Shown here: positions 8,873 to 17,014 of the stretch, one piece after another
Layout of the letters: every line of letters begins with the position of its first letter
How positions within the stretch are numbered: position 1 is the stretch's first letter
Assembly (NCBI GenBank): GCA_025352125.1
Contig: JANXTZ010000028.1
Span: 186,001-250,000, forward strand
Direction: 5' to 3'
Length of the DNA stretch: 64,000 bases
From: Deinococcales bacterium
GTDB taxonomy: Bacteria > Deinococcota > Deinococci > Deinococcales > JAAFIG01
Program-made: the position numbers and the translations under genes
The notes under the pieces: generated by a model
What the model was told of the DNA's origin: nothing
Databases searched by the model: none
Seen by the model: only the letters and a program-made list of their open reading frames with translations

Positions 8873-9848
8873 GCTCGCGTTCTGGCTCGAGCGCAATTGA
8901 TTGCCCAATCGTTGGAACATCAACACTTCCACTCAAAGCCGCTTCGCTCCAGGCATTTTTGGCGTTGCGCCGCCAGGTGGCATCATCCCAGCCAAAGCCA
9001 CTTCCTGGCTGGTCTTCATGCCCGCTGAGGTGCATCAACCAAGTCTGTTTCGGCTCGAGGATTCTGGCAAAACGGCGCACGATGGCATTTGAGAGATGGC
9101 TGGCGGGTCGCCCAAGTTTGTTCTGGTCGTACAGCCAGGTGTTGCTGTCAATGAACAAATGATCCACGCCGCGCAGACGCTCCAACGTCTCGAGGTTTTG
9201 CGCGTTCGGATGCTCGAGCCAGGTGTTGTTAACATCCATGTCCCACAGGAGTGCCACCCGCACCCCGTTTAAAAACTCGAGCAGATAACCACAGCAACTT
9301 GGAAAATCTTCATTGCCACCACTGGGTGAAATATCGGCTGAAGAGTGCGAGATCGTGACGGGCGTGACCCACATTCCAGCCCAACCCACCGGCACCGCCT
9401 CGAGCAGCACGCCACTCGGCTCGAGATGCCCAAAAGATCGAAATTCTAGCGGTGCTTTCTCGGGCAAGTTTTTTTGTAACCACCGTTCACTGCCATAACG
9501 ACACCAAACTGGAATTGGCGCAAGGGTTTTGCCCTCTCGGGCGCGTGACCGTGCCAGCGTGACCGCCAGATGCGTCAACTCGCAGGTGTGGTCAACGTGC
9601 CAGTGGGTCAACAGCACGCCGTCCAGGACAAAATTGTGACGAAGTACCGCGTGCGACATCAGACTCTCGCGGATACCCGCACCCGCATCAACCAGCAAAT
9701 GACCTTTCACCGTGCCGTTCGGCAGCGTCTCCAGAATCGAAACCGAAGTGTTGGCGGCTCGAGTTTGACGCTGGCAACGCTCGCATTTGCAGCCCAACTC
9801 GCGGATGTAAGCGTTGTCCAGACCGTTCACCACAATTGAATAAGGCAT
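8850..9848 (-). CDS. PhnP-like MBL-fold metallohydrolase
   Basis: 332 residues from the ATG at 9848, chosen because GGAG lies 6 bases upstream; a TTG at 9860 is less likely. The metallo-beta-lactamase motif THWHVDH covers residues 81-87. Cys20, Cys22 and Cys25 (GCKCERC) match the structural zinc site of PhnP, the cyclic ribose-phosphate phosphodiesterase of phosphonate breakdown. A phosphodiesterase role is therefore likely, but no phn C-P lyase genes are here. It shares an 11-base upstream element with the ABC operon. Cytoplasmic. Confidence 0.75.
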   Translation of the reverse strand: MPYSIVVNGLDNAYIRELGCKCERCQRQTRAANTSVSILETLPNGTVKGHLLVDAGAGIRESLMSHAVLRHNFVLDGVLLTHWHVDHTCELTHLAVTLARSRAREGKTLAPIPVWCRYGSERWLQKNLPEKAPLEFRSFGHLEPSGVLLEAVPVGWAGMWVTPVTISHSSADISPSGGNEDFPSCCGYLLEFLNGVRVALLWDMDVNNTWLEHPNAQNLETLERLRGVDHLFIDSNTWLYDQNKLGRPASHLSNAIVRRFARILEPKQTWLMHLSGHEDQPGSGFGWDDATWRRNAKNAWSEAALSGSVDVPTIGQSIALEPERELTANGVF

Positions 9849-9902
9849 GACAGGCTCCAATCAAACGTGTTTCTTATCCAAACATTTGCCATAAGGTGAC
9901 AT

Positions 9903-9920
9903 GTTTTCGTCATGACAGTG
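9903..9920 (-). promoter_or_regulatory. PHO-box-like element upstream of PhnP-like gene
   Basis: CACTGTCATGA on the minus strand (9910-9920) is identical to the element before the ABC operon, about 60 bases upstream of the ATG. A second ATGTCAC half-site follows 16 bases downstream. Confidence 0.35.
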
Positions 9921-10057
9921 TTTGTCCACCCTGGGAACAATGCTCGAGCGTTGACCTGTTCAAGCCATTTCGGGTTTGATGCCCGAATGTGAAATGCCAG
10001 ATTGGGAAAGTTTTCCAGCGTGTGTTCGGAATTCTGAGGATACATCCCGAGTCTTTA

Positions 10058-10123
10058 TTTGATAGATTTGATACAAGTTAACTTTTTAAGATTTTTGTAA
10101 GAATCGTATGCTATAGTTTGGGC
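10058..10123 (+). promoter_or_regulatory. Leaderless promoter with tandem TTTGATA operator
   Basis: Tandem TTTGATAGA/TTTGATACA (10058-10075) lies upstream of a -10 box TATAGT (10112-10117), which is 6 bases before the ATG at 10124. There is no consensus -35 box, so activator dependence is likely. The second TTGATA begins 44 bases before the -10 box and 56 before the start codon, exactly as at 13688 and 48422. Confidence 0.72.
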
Positions 10124-11365
10124 ATGAAAACCAACAGCCCCCGAAATCAATCAACAAAAGCCCTTCATCTTTGCGTGGTCAGCGCCTTCCCACCCAGTCG
10201 AGGCTCGTTGACCGAATACGGCGAGCACCTGGTCAAAGCCCTGCTCGACTTGCCACAGGTCGCCAAGGTCACGGTTCTGGCAGACACCACCAACCTGCCA
10301 GAAAGCATTCACCATCCAAAACTCGAGGTGAAACGCGTCTGGCGTTTCAACGACCCGCTCAGCCTGTTTAAAATTCAAGCCGCGCTGCGCCAATGCCGTG
10401 CCAGCAACGTGCTTTACAATCTGCAATTCGCGTCCTTTGGCGACCAAAAAATTCCGGCGGCACTCGGTCTGCTCGCGCCAATGGTTTCCCGGGTGCTGGG
10501 AACACCCAGTATTTCGCTGCTGCACAACATCATGGAAACCGTGGATTTCAAACAAGCCGGTTTTGGTCACAACCCAGTCATGGAAACCATCACCCGAGCG
10601 GCGGGTTGGCTGTTCACCAAAGCGCTGTTGGGCAGCAGCATGGTCGGCACGACCATGCCCAGGTACGTCAAAATTCTTGAAGGGAAATACGCCGCCAAAA
10701 ACGTCTTTCACTCACCGCACGGCGCATTCTCGATTCGGGTTCCAAAACCACTGCCAAACACCCGAACAGTCATGACTTTTGGAAAATTTGGAACCTACAA
10801 AACCATTGATAGCCTGATCGAAGCCCATCAGATTTTGCTGGGTTACGACCCTCAGATTCAACTGGTGATTGCGGGCAGCGACTCGCCAAATGCTGCCGGA
10901 TACCTCGAGCGCACCCGTCAAACCTACAAACGCGTTCCCAACATCACCTTCACGGGTTACGTTCCAGAGGAACAGGTCGCAGAGATTTTTGAGCAATGCA
11001 GCGTGGTCGCCTTTCCCTACAAAAGCACCACCGGCTCGAGCGGCGTTCTGCACCAAGCCGGCGAGTACGCCCGCGCCGCCGTGATGCCACAAATTGGCGA
11101 TCTGGCAGATTTGATCAAGGACGAGGGCTATCAGGCAGAATTCTTCGAGCCAGACAACGCCGAGAGCCTGGCACAGGCACTGTGGCGGGTGCTCGAGCCA
11201 GCCGGACGCGCCCACGATTTGGGAATTGCCAACTACCGAGCCGCAACCGACATTCAAATTTCTGATGTCGCCAGCAATTTCGTTCACCTGTTTCAAAGGC
11301 TCGGGCTTGCAACACCGGCTCGGGTGGCGGCACACGTGCGAAATTCAACCGTGACACTCAGGTAA
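10124..11365 (+). CDS. Glycosyltransferase family 4-like (GT-B)
   Basis: 413 residues with a Rossmann-type N-terminal half (SAFPPSRGSLTEYGEHLV) and a GT4-type C-terminal half (TFGKFGTYKTIDSLIEA, then VAFPYKSTTGSSGVLHQAGEYARA, the donor-nucleotide-sugar loop with its acidic region downstream). It probably adds a sugar to a lipid-linked exopolysaccharide intermediate on the cytoplasmic face. The ATG at 10124 is preferred over the in-frame TTG at 10118 because the -10 box sits 6 bases upstream, giving a leaderless message. It is followed by STAS and phosphohexomutase genes in an apparent operon. Confidence 0.83.
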   Translation: MKTNSPRNQSTKALHLCVVSAFPPSRGSLTEYGEHLVKALLDLPQVAKVTVLADTTNLPESIHHPKLEVKRVWRFNDPLSLFKIQAALRQCRASNVLYNLQFASFGDQKIPAALGLLAPMVSRVLGTPSISLLHNIMETVDFKQAGFGHNPVMETITRAAGWLFTKALLGSSMVGTTMPRYVKILEGKYAAKNVFHSPHGAFSIRVPKPLPNTRTVMTFGKFGTYKTIDSLIEAHQILLGYDPQIQLVIAGSDSPNAAGYLERTRQTYKRVPNITFTGYVPEEQVAEIFEQCSVVAFPYKSTTGSSGVLHQAGEYARAAVMPQIGDLADLIKDEGYQAEFFEPDNAESLAQALWRVLEPAGRAHDLGIANYRAATDIQISDVASNFVHLFQRLGLATPARVAAHVRNSTVTLR

Positions 11366-11431
11366 AAAGTCTTCAACATCGGCAGAAACTCGAGCCAGAC
11401 CGCCATCATTCAATCCTTTAAGGAGGACATC

Positions 11432-11827
11432 ATGTTCCCAGTTCAAACCCTTCACAACAACCAACACCTTCTCAACCTCGAGGGACGGTTCGATGCACAC
11501 CGCGTCAATCAATTTCAGGACAACTTGAGCACCGACCAAGCCACGTTTATCGACCTCAGCAAGGTCAGTTTCATCGACCACTCGGGCATTGCCGCCCTGC
11601 AAAGCGCCCAGGACCGATTCCGCGACGCCAACCAAGAGTTTTGCATCACGGGCGTCTCCGACACCGTGCGTTTGATCCTCGAGTTGACGGGTGTGGTGAC
11701 TTCGATGGCGATAGTCTTCGCCGACGAGAGCGTCGACCGCGCCAAACCCGCATTCAATTCCGTCAAACAACCCGCCCAAGCCCCACGTCAACCGATGTTC
11801 ACGGGCAAGCTTTTGATGAAGGCTTGA
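11432..11827 (+). CDS. STAS-domain anti-sigma-factor antagonist-like protein
   Basis: 131 residues consisting of a single STAS domain of SpoIIAA type: FIDLSKVSFIDHSGIAALQ around residue 45, in which the serine of DHSG (near residue 49) is at the position phosphorylated by anti-sigma kinases. A C-terminal tail of about 30 residues is added. The AAGGAGG ribosome site is strong. It lies between glycosyltransferase and phosphohexomutase genes. Partner-switching control of polysaccharide synthesis or export is plausible, but no anti-sigma kinase or phosphatase is visible in the window. Confidence 0.82.
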   Translation: MFPVQTLHNNQHLLNLEGRFDAHRVNQFQDNLSTDQATFIDLSKVSFIDHSGIAALQSAQDRFRDANQEFCITGVSDTVRLILELTGVVTSMAIVFADESVDRAKPAFNSVKQPAQAPRQPMFTGKLLMKA

Positions 11828-11858
11828 AGGCGACATTTCAAACCCAAAGGAATCAACC

Positions 11859-13274
11859 ATGAATGTGATCAAATTTGGAACGGACGGCTGGCGAGCCTTG
11901 ATCGCCCAGGACTTCACCACCGCCAACGTGGCACTGGTGGCACAAGCCCATGCCCAGTATTTAAAAAAGCAATCTCTCAAAAAACAGGGCAACCCTCGAG
12001 TCGTCATCGGTTACGACACCCGTTTTGCGGGTCGAATGTTTGCCGAAACCGCCGCTCGGGTCATGGCAGCCAACGGGCTTGAAGTGTTTTTGACCAACAG
12101 TTTTGTGCCGACGCCCGTGCTGTCCCACGCGGTCAAACACTTGAAGGCTGGCGGCGGCGTGATGATCACCGCCTCGCACAATCCGGCGGGTTACAACGGT
12201 TACAAAATCAAGGGCGATTACGGCGGCAGCGCCACACCAGCCATCGTCCAAGCCATCGAAGCCGAACTCGAGCGACTCGAACCGACCCCAGAGTTTGACG
12301 CCGCGCTTCACCGCATTCAAAACCTCGAGCCTGACGCGGCATACTTTACAGACATTGCCAAATTGCTTGACCTGGACGTGTTGCGCGGTTTTACGGGCAC
12401 ACTGTTTCATGACGCCATGGGCGGTGCGGGTGCGGGTTATCTCGAGCGTTTTGTACAATTTGCCAATCTGAAATTGAAGGTGACAAACGTGCGCGGCGTC
12501 GCCGACCCGATGTTCTACGGCGTCAACCCAGAACCGATTGTCCAAAACCTGGACGTGCTGATGCGGCTCATGCAATCTGAGCCGAGCCTCAGTGTGGCAA
12601 CCGTCACCGACGGCGACGCCGACCGCGTTGGGGCGGTGCTGCCTGGCGGTGGCTATTTTAGCAGCCACCAGATTTTTTGTGTGCTGCTTGACCATCTGTA
12701 CCGCAAAGGTTTGCGTGGACGGGTCGTGAAAACCGTCTCGACCACCCAGATGATTGACCGCATGGCAGCCATTCGGGGGCTTGAAGTGCTCGAGACGCCG
12801 ATTGGTTTCAAGTACATCACCGACGCGATGCTCGAGGGAAATGTCTTGATGGGCGGCGAGGAATCCGGTGGTCTGGGCGTGCAGGGACACATTCCAGAAC
12901 GTGACGGTTTATTAAATTCACTGCTGTTGCTCGAGGCGGTGGCGGCAAGCGGTAAAGGTTTGGGCGAGATTTTTGCCGATCTCGAGCGCGAGTCGAACAC
13001 GCTTCACGCCTATGACCGTGTGGACTTAAAATTGACCCAACCGATCAGCAAGGCAGACCTGGATTGCAAACTCGAGGGATTAAAAGAATTCGCGGGTCAC
13101 AAAATTCAGAGCCGCTCGAGCAAAGACGGCGTGAAACTCTCACTCGATGACAACGCCTGGGTCTTGTTCAGGGCTTCGGGAACCGAACCCGTTTTGCGGC
13201 TTTACAGCGAGGCGTTGAACGCTGGGGTGGTGGCTGGCATTCTGAAAGAGGCGCAGGGATTGTTCAGGGTTTGA
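11859..13274 (+). CDS. Phosphoglucomutase/phosphomannomutase
   Basis: 471 residues, the usual length for the alpha-D-phosphohexomutase family. The catalytic serine motif TASHNPAGYNGYK is near residue 104, the metal loop DGDADR near 250, the sugar loop GGEESGG near 330, and the phosphate-binding RASGTEP near 440. It interconverts hexose-6-P and hexose-1-P, supplying mannose-1-P or glucose-1-P for nucleotide sugars. With the GDP-mannose enzyme at 31367 it would complete synthesis of GDP-mannose. An AAAGGA site precedes the ATG. Mannose or glucose specificity cannot be decided. Confidence 0.92.
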   Translation: MNVIKFGTDGWRALIAQDFTTANVALVAQAHAQYLKKQSLKKQGNPRVVIGYDTRFAGRMFAETAARVMAANGLEVFLTNSFVPTPVLSHAVKHLKAGGGVMITASHNPAGYNGYKIKGDYGGSATPAIVQAIEAELERLEPTPEFDAALHRIQNLEPDAAYFTDIAKLLDLDVLRGFTGTLFHDAMGGAGAGYLERFVQFANLKLKVTNVRGVADPMFYGVNPEPIVQNLDVLMRLMQSEPSLSVATVTDGDADRVGAVLPGGGYFSSHQIFCVLLDHLYRKGLRGRVVKTVSTTQMIDRMAAIRGLEVLETPIGFKYITDAMLEGNVLMGGEESGGLGVQGHIPERDGLLNSLLLLEAVAASGKGLGEIFADLERESNTLHAYDRVDLKLTQPISKADLDCKLEGLKEFAGHKIQSRSSKDGVKLSLDDNAWVLFRASGTEPVLRLYSEALNAGVVAGILKEAQGLFRV

Positions 13275-13678
13275 GGCGCAAAACACAAGGTCAACAGGCT
13301 CGAGGAACTCCTGATGTTTTGGGGGTTGCGCGAGCTTTTTGATTGATCGTGTAAATGTGGTTTCTTTGGCTGGACATCAGAAGCCAATACTTCTGCCACC
13401 CTCATCCCTGACCCTTCGGTTTTCCTCGAGAAGCGATCATGTTCGAATCAGTCCGTTTGTCAGGCGCATGTTTCGGATTGAGGCAGGTGAATTTTTTGCG
13501 CCTCGAGCCAAATTTTAACCCTCTCCCGCTTGGCAACCATGCCCGTTAGGTGCATTTTATGGTCAAGAACGGGAGAGGTGGCGCGTAGCGGCGGGTGAGG
13601 GCTTCAAGTGCAACCAGAATATTTTCGTTTGTGGCACAGCCTCAATTCAGATTGCGCTGCCATATCTCGAGTTTAAAT
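13275..13678. other. Intergenic region with inverted repeat
   Basis: A 400-base non-coding stretch after the mutase gene. It holds the inverted repeat listed at 13520 and a small hairpin (AGAAG/CTTCT) near 13380. No convincing reading frame is seen. Confidence 0.5.
13520..13578. repeat. Intergenic inverted repeat, REP-like
   Basis: Nine-base arms CCTCTCCCG (13520-13528) and CGGGAGAGG (13570-13578) flank 41 bases. A GGCGGGTGAGGG tail follows at about 13590, echoing the CCTCACCC hairpin at 52879. It could be a dispersed small non-coding repeat; with only one full copy visible this is tentative. Confidence 0.4.
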
Positions 13679-13743
13679 CTGATATATTTGATAGAAGTAT
13701 GTTTTTTACTCTTTGTGCGAAAATCACGTGCTAAAATTTGGTC
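13679..13743 (+). promoter_or_regulatory. Leaderless promoter with TTTGATA operator
   Basis: TCTGATATA/TTTGATAGA tandem (13678-13695) and -10 box TAAAAT (13732-13737), 6 bases before the ATG at 13744. Spacing from TTGATA (13688) to the -10 is 44 bases, identical to the promoters at 10058 and 48413. Confidence 0.72.
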
Positions 13744-13797
13744 ATGGAAACGACCACCGCTCGAGACTTCAAAATAATTTCGGGAACTCAGCCATGA
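13744..13797 (+). CDS. Possible 17-residue leader peptide before MBOAT gene
   Basis: ATG at 13744 lies 6 bases after a -10 box and opens a 17-codon frame (METTTARDFKIISGTQP). Its TGA overlaps the ATG of the acetyltransferase gene as ATGA. This arrangement suggests leaderless initiation here with coupled translation of the large gene, which has only a distant GGGA. Alternatively the peptide is incidental. Confidence 0.4.
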   Translation: METTTARDFKIISGTQP

Positions 13798-15194
13798 GTT
13801 TTACCGTCTACAGCTTTCTGCTGCTGTTCTTGCCAGTCAGTCTGGCGTTGTACTTCCTGACCCCAGCCCGCCTGCGGGTTGTGCCACTATTGCTGTGCAG
13901 TTGGGTCTTTTACGGGCTTTGGAATCCGTGGTTTCTGGCGCTCTTGATTGCTGTGACCGCCAGCGCCTACACTTTTGGTCGTCTGATCTCGAGTGCCACC
14001 AGCCCAAGCGCGAGACGCGGCTTGCTGACAGTGGGCGTGGTGCTGAACCTGGCTGCCCTGGCGTATTTCAAGTACGCCCAATTTGGTCTCGAGACGCTGA
14101 ACGGACTTTTTAACCTTTTTCAGCTCGCGCCATTAAACGCCAGCCTTCAAGGGTTGCTGCCCGTGGGCTTGAGTTTTTATGTTTTTAACGCCGTCGCCTA
14201 CCTGGTCGATGTCTCGAGAAAAGAAGTCACAGCCTCGAGCGACCCGCTGCGCTTTGCCGCCAGCTTCGCGTTTTTCGCGTCCTTACTGAATGGTCCGTTG
14301 TTGCGCCAAGCGCAAATTGCACCGCAACTCTTGGCACCGCAGGTCAGCCTTCAAGGATTTGGCACGGGGGCAATGCGTTTTATGGTCGGGTTTTGCAAAA
14401 AACTCTTGATCGCCGACACGCTCTCACCGTTGGTGCAGGGCTGTTTCGCCTCGAGTGAGCCAAGCTCTGCCGCCAACGTCTGGCTTGGTGGACTGGCGTA
14501 CACGGTGCAGTTGTACTACGACTTCAGCGGTTACAGCGACATGGCAATTGGTGTGGCAGCCATGCTCGGCATCAGATTGCCCGAAAATTTCAACCATCCG
14601 TACACCGCCCTCAGCATCACCGAATTCTGGACACGCTGGCACCTGTCACTCTCGAGTTTTTTAAAACGCTACGTCTATTTTTCGCTTGGCGGCAACCGTG
14701 CTGGCGACACCCGCACCTACCTAAATCTGCTGGCAACCATGCTGATCGGTGGTTTGTGGCACGGGGCAAACTGGACGTTTGTACTCTGGGGCGCTTGGAA
14801 CGGCGGGTTTTTGATGCTCGAGCGTTTCTTGAAAGATCGCTTTAAACGCCCTGCGCCACCAGCTTGGTATGCGCTGCCCAAAATGATGGCGGTCGTGATT
14901 TTAGGGCGATTCTTTTTCATCTCGAGCGACGCAGGGCAGGCGCTCGAGAAGTTCGCGGCGGCGTTTGGTCTGCGCGGTTGGGAACTGACGCACAATGCCG
15001 CGCTGGCGGTCACGTTTGAGCGTTTGACCGCCCTCGGCGTTGGTCTGGCGCTCTGTTACATCGCGCCGCAGTGGCACAAACTCGAGTTTCGTATTGCTAC
15101 TCTCAGCCGCAGTCTGTTGCTGCCCGTGTTCTGGCTGGCGCTGGCGGTCGTCGCGGCACGCAGCGCCTCACCATTCTTGTATTTTCGTTTCTAG
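13794..15194 (+). CDS. MBOAT O-acyltransferase, AlgI-like
   Basis: 466-residue polytopic membrane protein. The conserved block EFWTRWHLSLSSFLKRYVY (near residue 280) and the putative catalytic histidine in GGLWHGANWT (near 322) identify the MBOAT/AlgI family, which moves acetyl groups across the membrane for polysaccharide acetylation. About ten membrane helices are visible. The ATG at 13794 overlaps the stop of a short upstream frame; a longer frame to 13713 is rejected. Downstream AlgX/J- and AlgF-like genes complete an acetylation set that presumably modifies the polymer made by the neighbouring glycosyltransferases. Confidence 0.9.
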   Translation: MSFTVYSFLLLFLPVSLALYFLTPARLRVVPLLLCSWVFYGLWNPWFLALLIAVTASAYTFGRLISSATSPSARRGLLTVGVVLNLAALAYFKYAQFGLETLNGLFNLFQLAPLNASLQGLLPVGLSFYVFNAVAYLVDVSRKEVTASSDPLRFAASFAFFASLLNGPLLRQAQIAPQLLAPQVSLQGFGTGAMRFMVGFCKKLLIADTLSPLVQGCFASSEPSSAANVWLGGLAYTVQLYYDFSGYSDMAIGVAAMLGIRLPENFNHPYTALSITEFWTRWHLSLSSFLKRYVYFSLGGNRAGDTRTYLNLLATMLIGGLWHGANWTFVLWGAWNGGFLMLERFLKDRFKRPAPPAWYALPKMMAVVILGRFFFISSDAGQALEKFAAAFGLRGWELTHNAALAVTFERLTALGVGLALCYIAPQWHKLEFRIATLSRSLLLPVFWLALAVVAARSASPFLYFRF

Positions 15195-15203
15195 GAGGTT
15201 GTC

Positions 15204-16361
15204 ATGTCTTATTCAAATCCTGTTTCTCAATTTCCATTCCTCTCGAGTCCCGAACTTGCACCCAAGACAATGCCCTCCACCATCGAGGCTCAAGGCTCGG
15301 GTTTCAACCGTCTTTTCGCCGTCGGTTTTGGTTTGACCTTGACCGTCGGGCTTGTGCTGGGTGGTTTGACCCTGCGCGGCATGGCTGCGGGCACGCCTCA
15401 AGATTTCAACTCGAGGTTTGCCGACGCCCTGCCGATTCGTCAGAGCCTGATCCAAACCGTTGATGCCCTGCGTTACCGGTTTCTGGGAAGCAGCGACGAT
15501 GTCGTTCAACTCGGGCGGGACGGCTGGCTGTATCTGACCCAGGATGTCCAGCAACCCGTCAATGCGACCGCCGCCTGGCAGACCCGAGCGGCGGCAGTCA
15601 TTCGCCTGTCGATTGCCCTGCAAGCCAGAGGTGTCAAACTGGTGTTGGCGGTCAGCCCGAGCAAAGCCCGCATTTATCCCGAACATCTGCTGGGCACAAC
15701 ATTGTCCAGTGACATGCAGGCAGGTTATGCGGGATTTACCAATACCCTCGAGCGGGGCGGGGTCAGCGTGGTTCACCTCGAGACGGCACTCGGCGCAGCC
15801 GCGAAAAAACAACAGGTCTATTACCGCACCGACACCCACTGGAACATGGCGGGCGCTCGAGTTGCGGCGCGGGCGCTGGCACAGACGGTTCGCAAGCTGG
15901 GCATTGATCTTCCCAGCGCCAGTTTCAAGACCAGCAAAGCCAGCCGCCAAGAACGCAGCGGCGATCTGATTCACCTGATGAGCCTGGACGCCCTCCAAAG
16001 CCCGTGGCGACCCGCCAGCGACATCGAGGCAACAGAACAGACCAAAAGCCTGGAGGCAGCCAATCAGGGCTTGCTGGGCGCACCCAGCACCGAGGTTGTA
16101 CTGGTTGGGACTTCGTACTGTCTGCGCGGCAATTTTCACGGGGCGCTGCAAGAATCTCTGGGCACAACAGTTCTCAACCTTGCCAAGGAAGGTTCGGGCT
16201 TTGAGCGCCGCATGAGCGCCTACTTGAACGACCCAGCTTTTAAAAATACGCCGCCCAAGATTTTGATCTGGGAATTCAACGAACGCTTTTTGTACCAACC
16301 CATCGACGCTGATTTACCAAATTTAAACCCAAGTACCGTGGCAATACATCAATCCAAGTAA
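15204..16361 (+). CDS. AlgX/AlgJ-like SGNH acetyltransferase
   Basis: 385 residues with an N-terminal membrane anchor (about 33-56, LFAVGFGLTLTVGLVLGG). The catalytic DTHWN motif is near residue 210 and GTSYC, the serine-bearing motif of AlgX/J proteins, near 302. It should take acetyl groups delivered by the MBOAT partner and esterify the polymer outside the membrane. A GGAGG site overlaps the end of the MBOAT gene, whose stop lies 9 bases upstream. A second, larger AlgX/J-like protein is at 17014. Confidence 0.83.
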   Translation: MSYSNPVSQFPFLSSPELAPKTMPSTIEAQGSGFNRLFAVGFGLTLTVGLVLGGLTLRGMAAGTPQDFNSRFADALPIRQSLIQTVDALRYRFLGSSDDVVQLGRDGWLYLTQDVQQPVNATAAWQTRAAAVIRLSIALQARGVKLVLAVSPSKARIYPEHLLGTTLSSDMQAGYAGFTNTLERGGVSVVHLETALGAAAKKQQVYYRTDTHWNMAGARVAARALAQTVRKLGIDLPSASFKTSKASRQERSGDLIHLMSLDALQSPWRPASDIEATEQTKSLEAANQGLLGAPSTEVVLVGTSYCLRGNFHGALQESLGTTVLNLAKEGSGFERRMSAYLNDPAFKNTPPKILIWEFNERFLYQPIDADLPNLNPSTVAIHQSK

Positions 16362-16405
16362 ATCAACCATCTCGAGCGGCACAGCAACAAACCAAGGGGA
16401 AAAAC

Positions 16406-17014
16406 ATGAAAAAATTATGGTTACTGGCATTTTTGAGCGGCACGGCACTGGCAGCGCCACCCCTCTACACTCCCGCCCCTCCAGCAGATTCGGCGTTCGT
16501 GCGTTTCATCAACGCGACGCCAAACGCAAGTTCTGCCGCCATCGATGACGCACCGTTGGCAGAACAACTCAAACCCGCCCAAGCCGGCGCGTACCGAATC
16601 TTCAAACAGGGCAGTCACGTCCTGGTCAGCGGCGCAACCAAGACCAAACTGACGCTCGAGGCGGGCGGGTTTTACACGGTGGCGTTGCTGGCTGGGCACT
16701 GGTGGATCAATGCGGATCGCAGCGCCTCGAGCTTGACCCAATCGCGCCTTTCGGCGTACAACCTCTCCAAAGTTGATGTGGCAATCAAGACCAGCGACGG
16801 CAAGCTTGCCGTCTGGAACAGGCTGCAACCCGAGCATTACGACATGATGGCGGTCAATCCGGTCAAGATCAAACTTGCCGTCAACACTGGCACGCAAAGC
16901 CTGCCACTGCCCGAAACCCAACTCGAGCCTAACGTGGCGTACAGCGTGATCGTCGTTGGGAACGCCAAAAACTTGCGCACGACCTGGGTGCGCAACACCA
17001 CGGAGGCACGCTGA
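16406..17014 (+). CDS. AlgF-like secreted acetylation protein
   Basis: 202 residues with a clear signal peptide (MKKLWLLAFLSGTALA). The body is beta-rich with FVRFINATPNASSAAIDD near residue 32 and VLVSGATKTKLTLEAGGFYTVALL near 72, resembling AlgF, the periplasmic adaptor of alginate acetylation, and the related DUF4397. Placement between two AlgX/J-like genes supports this. Its stop and the next ATG share one base. Confidence 0.7.
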   Translation: MKKLWLLAFLSGTALAAPPLYTPAPPADSAFVRFINATPNASSAAIDDAPLAEQLKPAQAGAYRIFKQGSHVLVSGATKTKLTLEAGGFYTVALLAGHWWINADRSASSLTQSRLSAYNLSKVDVAIKTSDGKLAVWNRLQPEHYDMMAVNPVKIKLAVNTGTQSLPLPETQLEPNVAYSVIVVGNAKNLRTTWVRNTTEAR

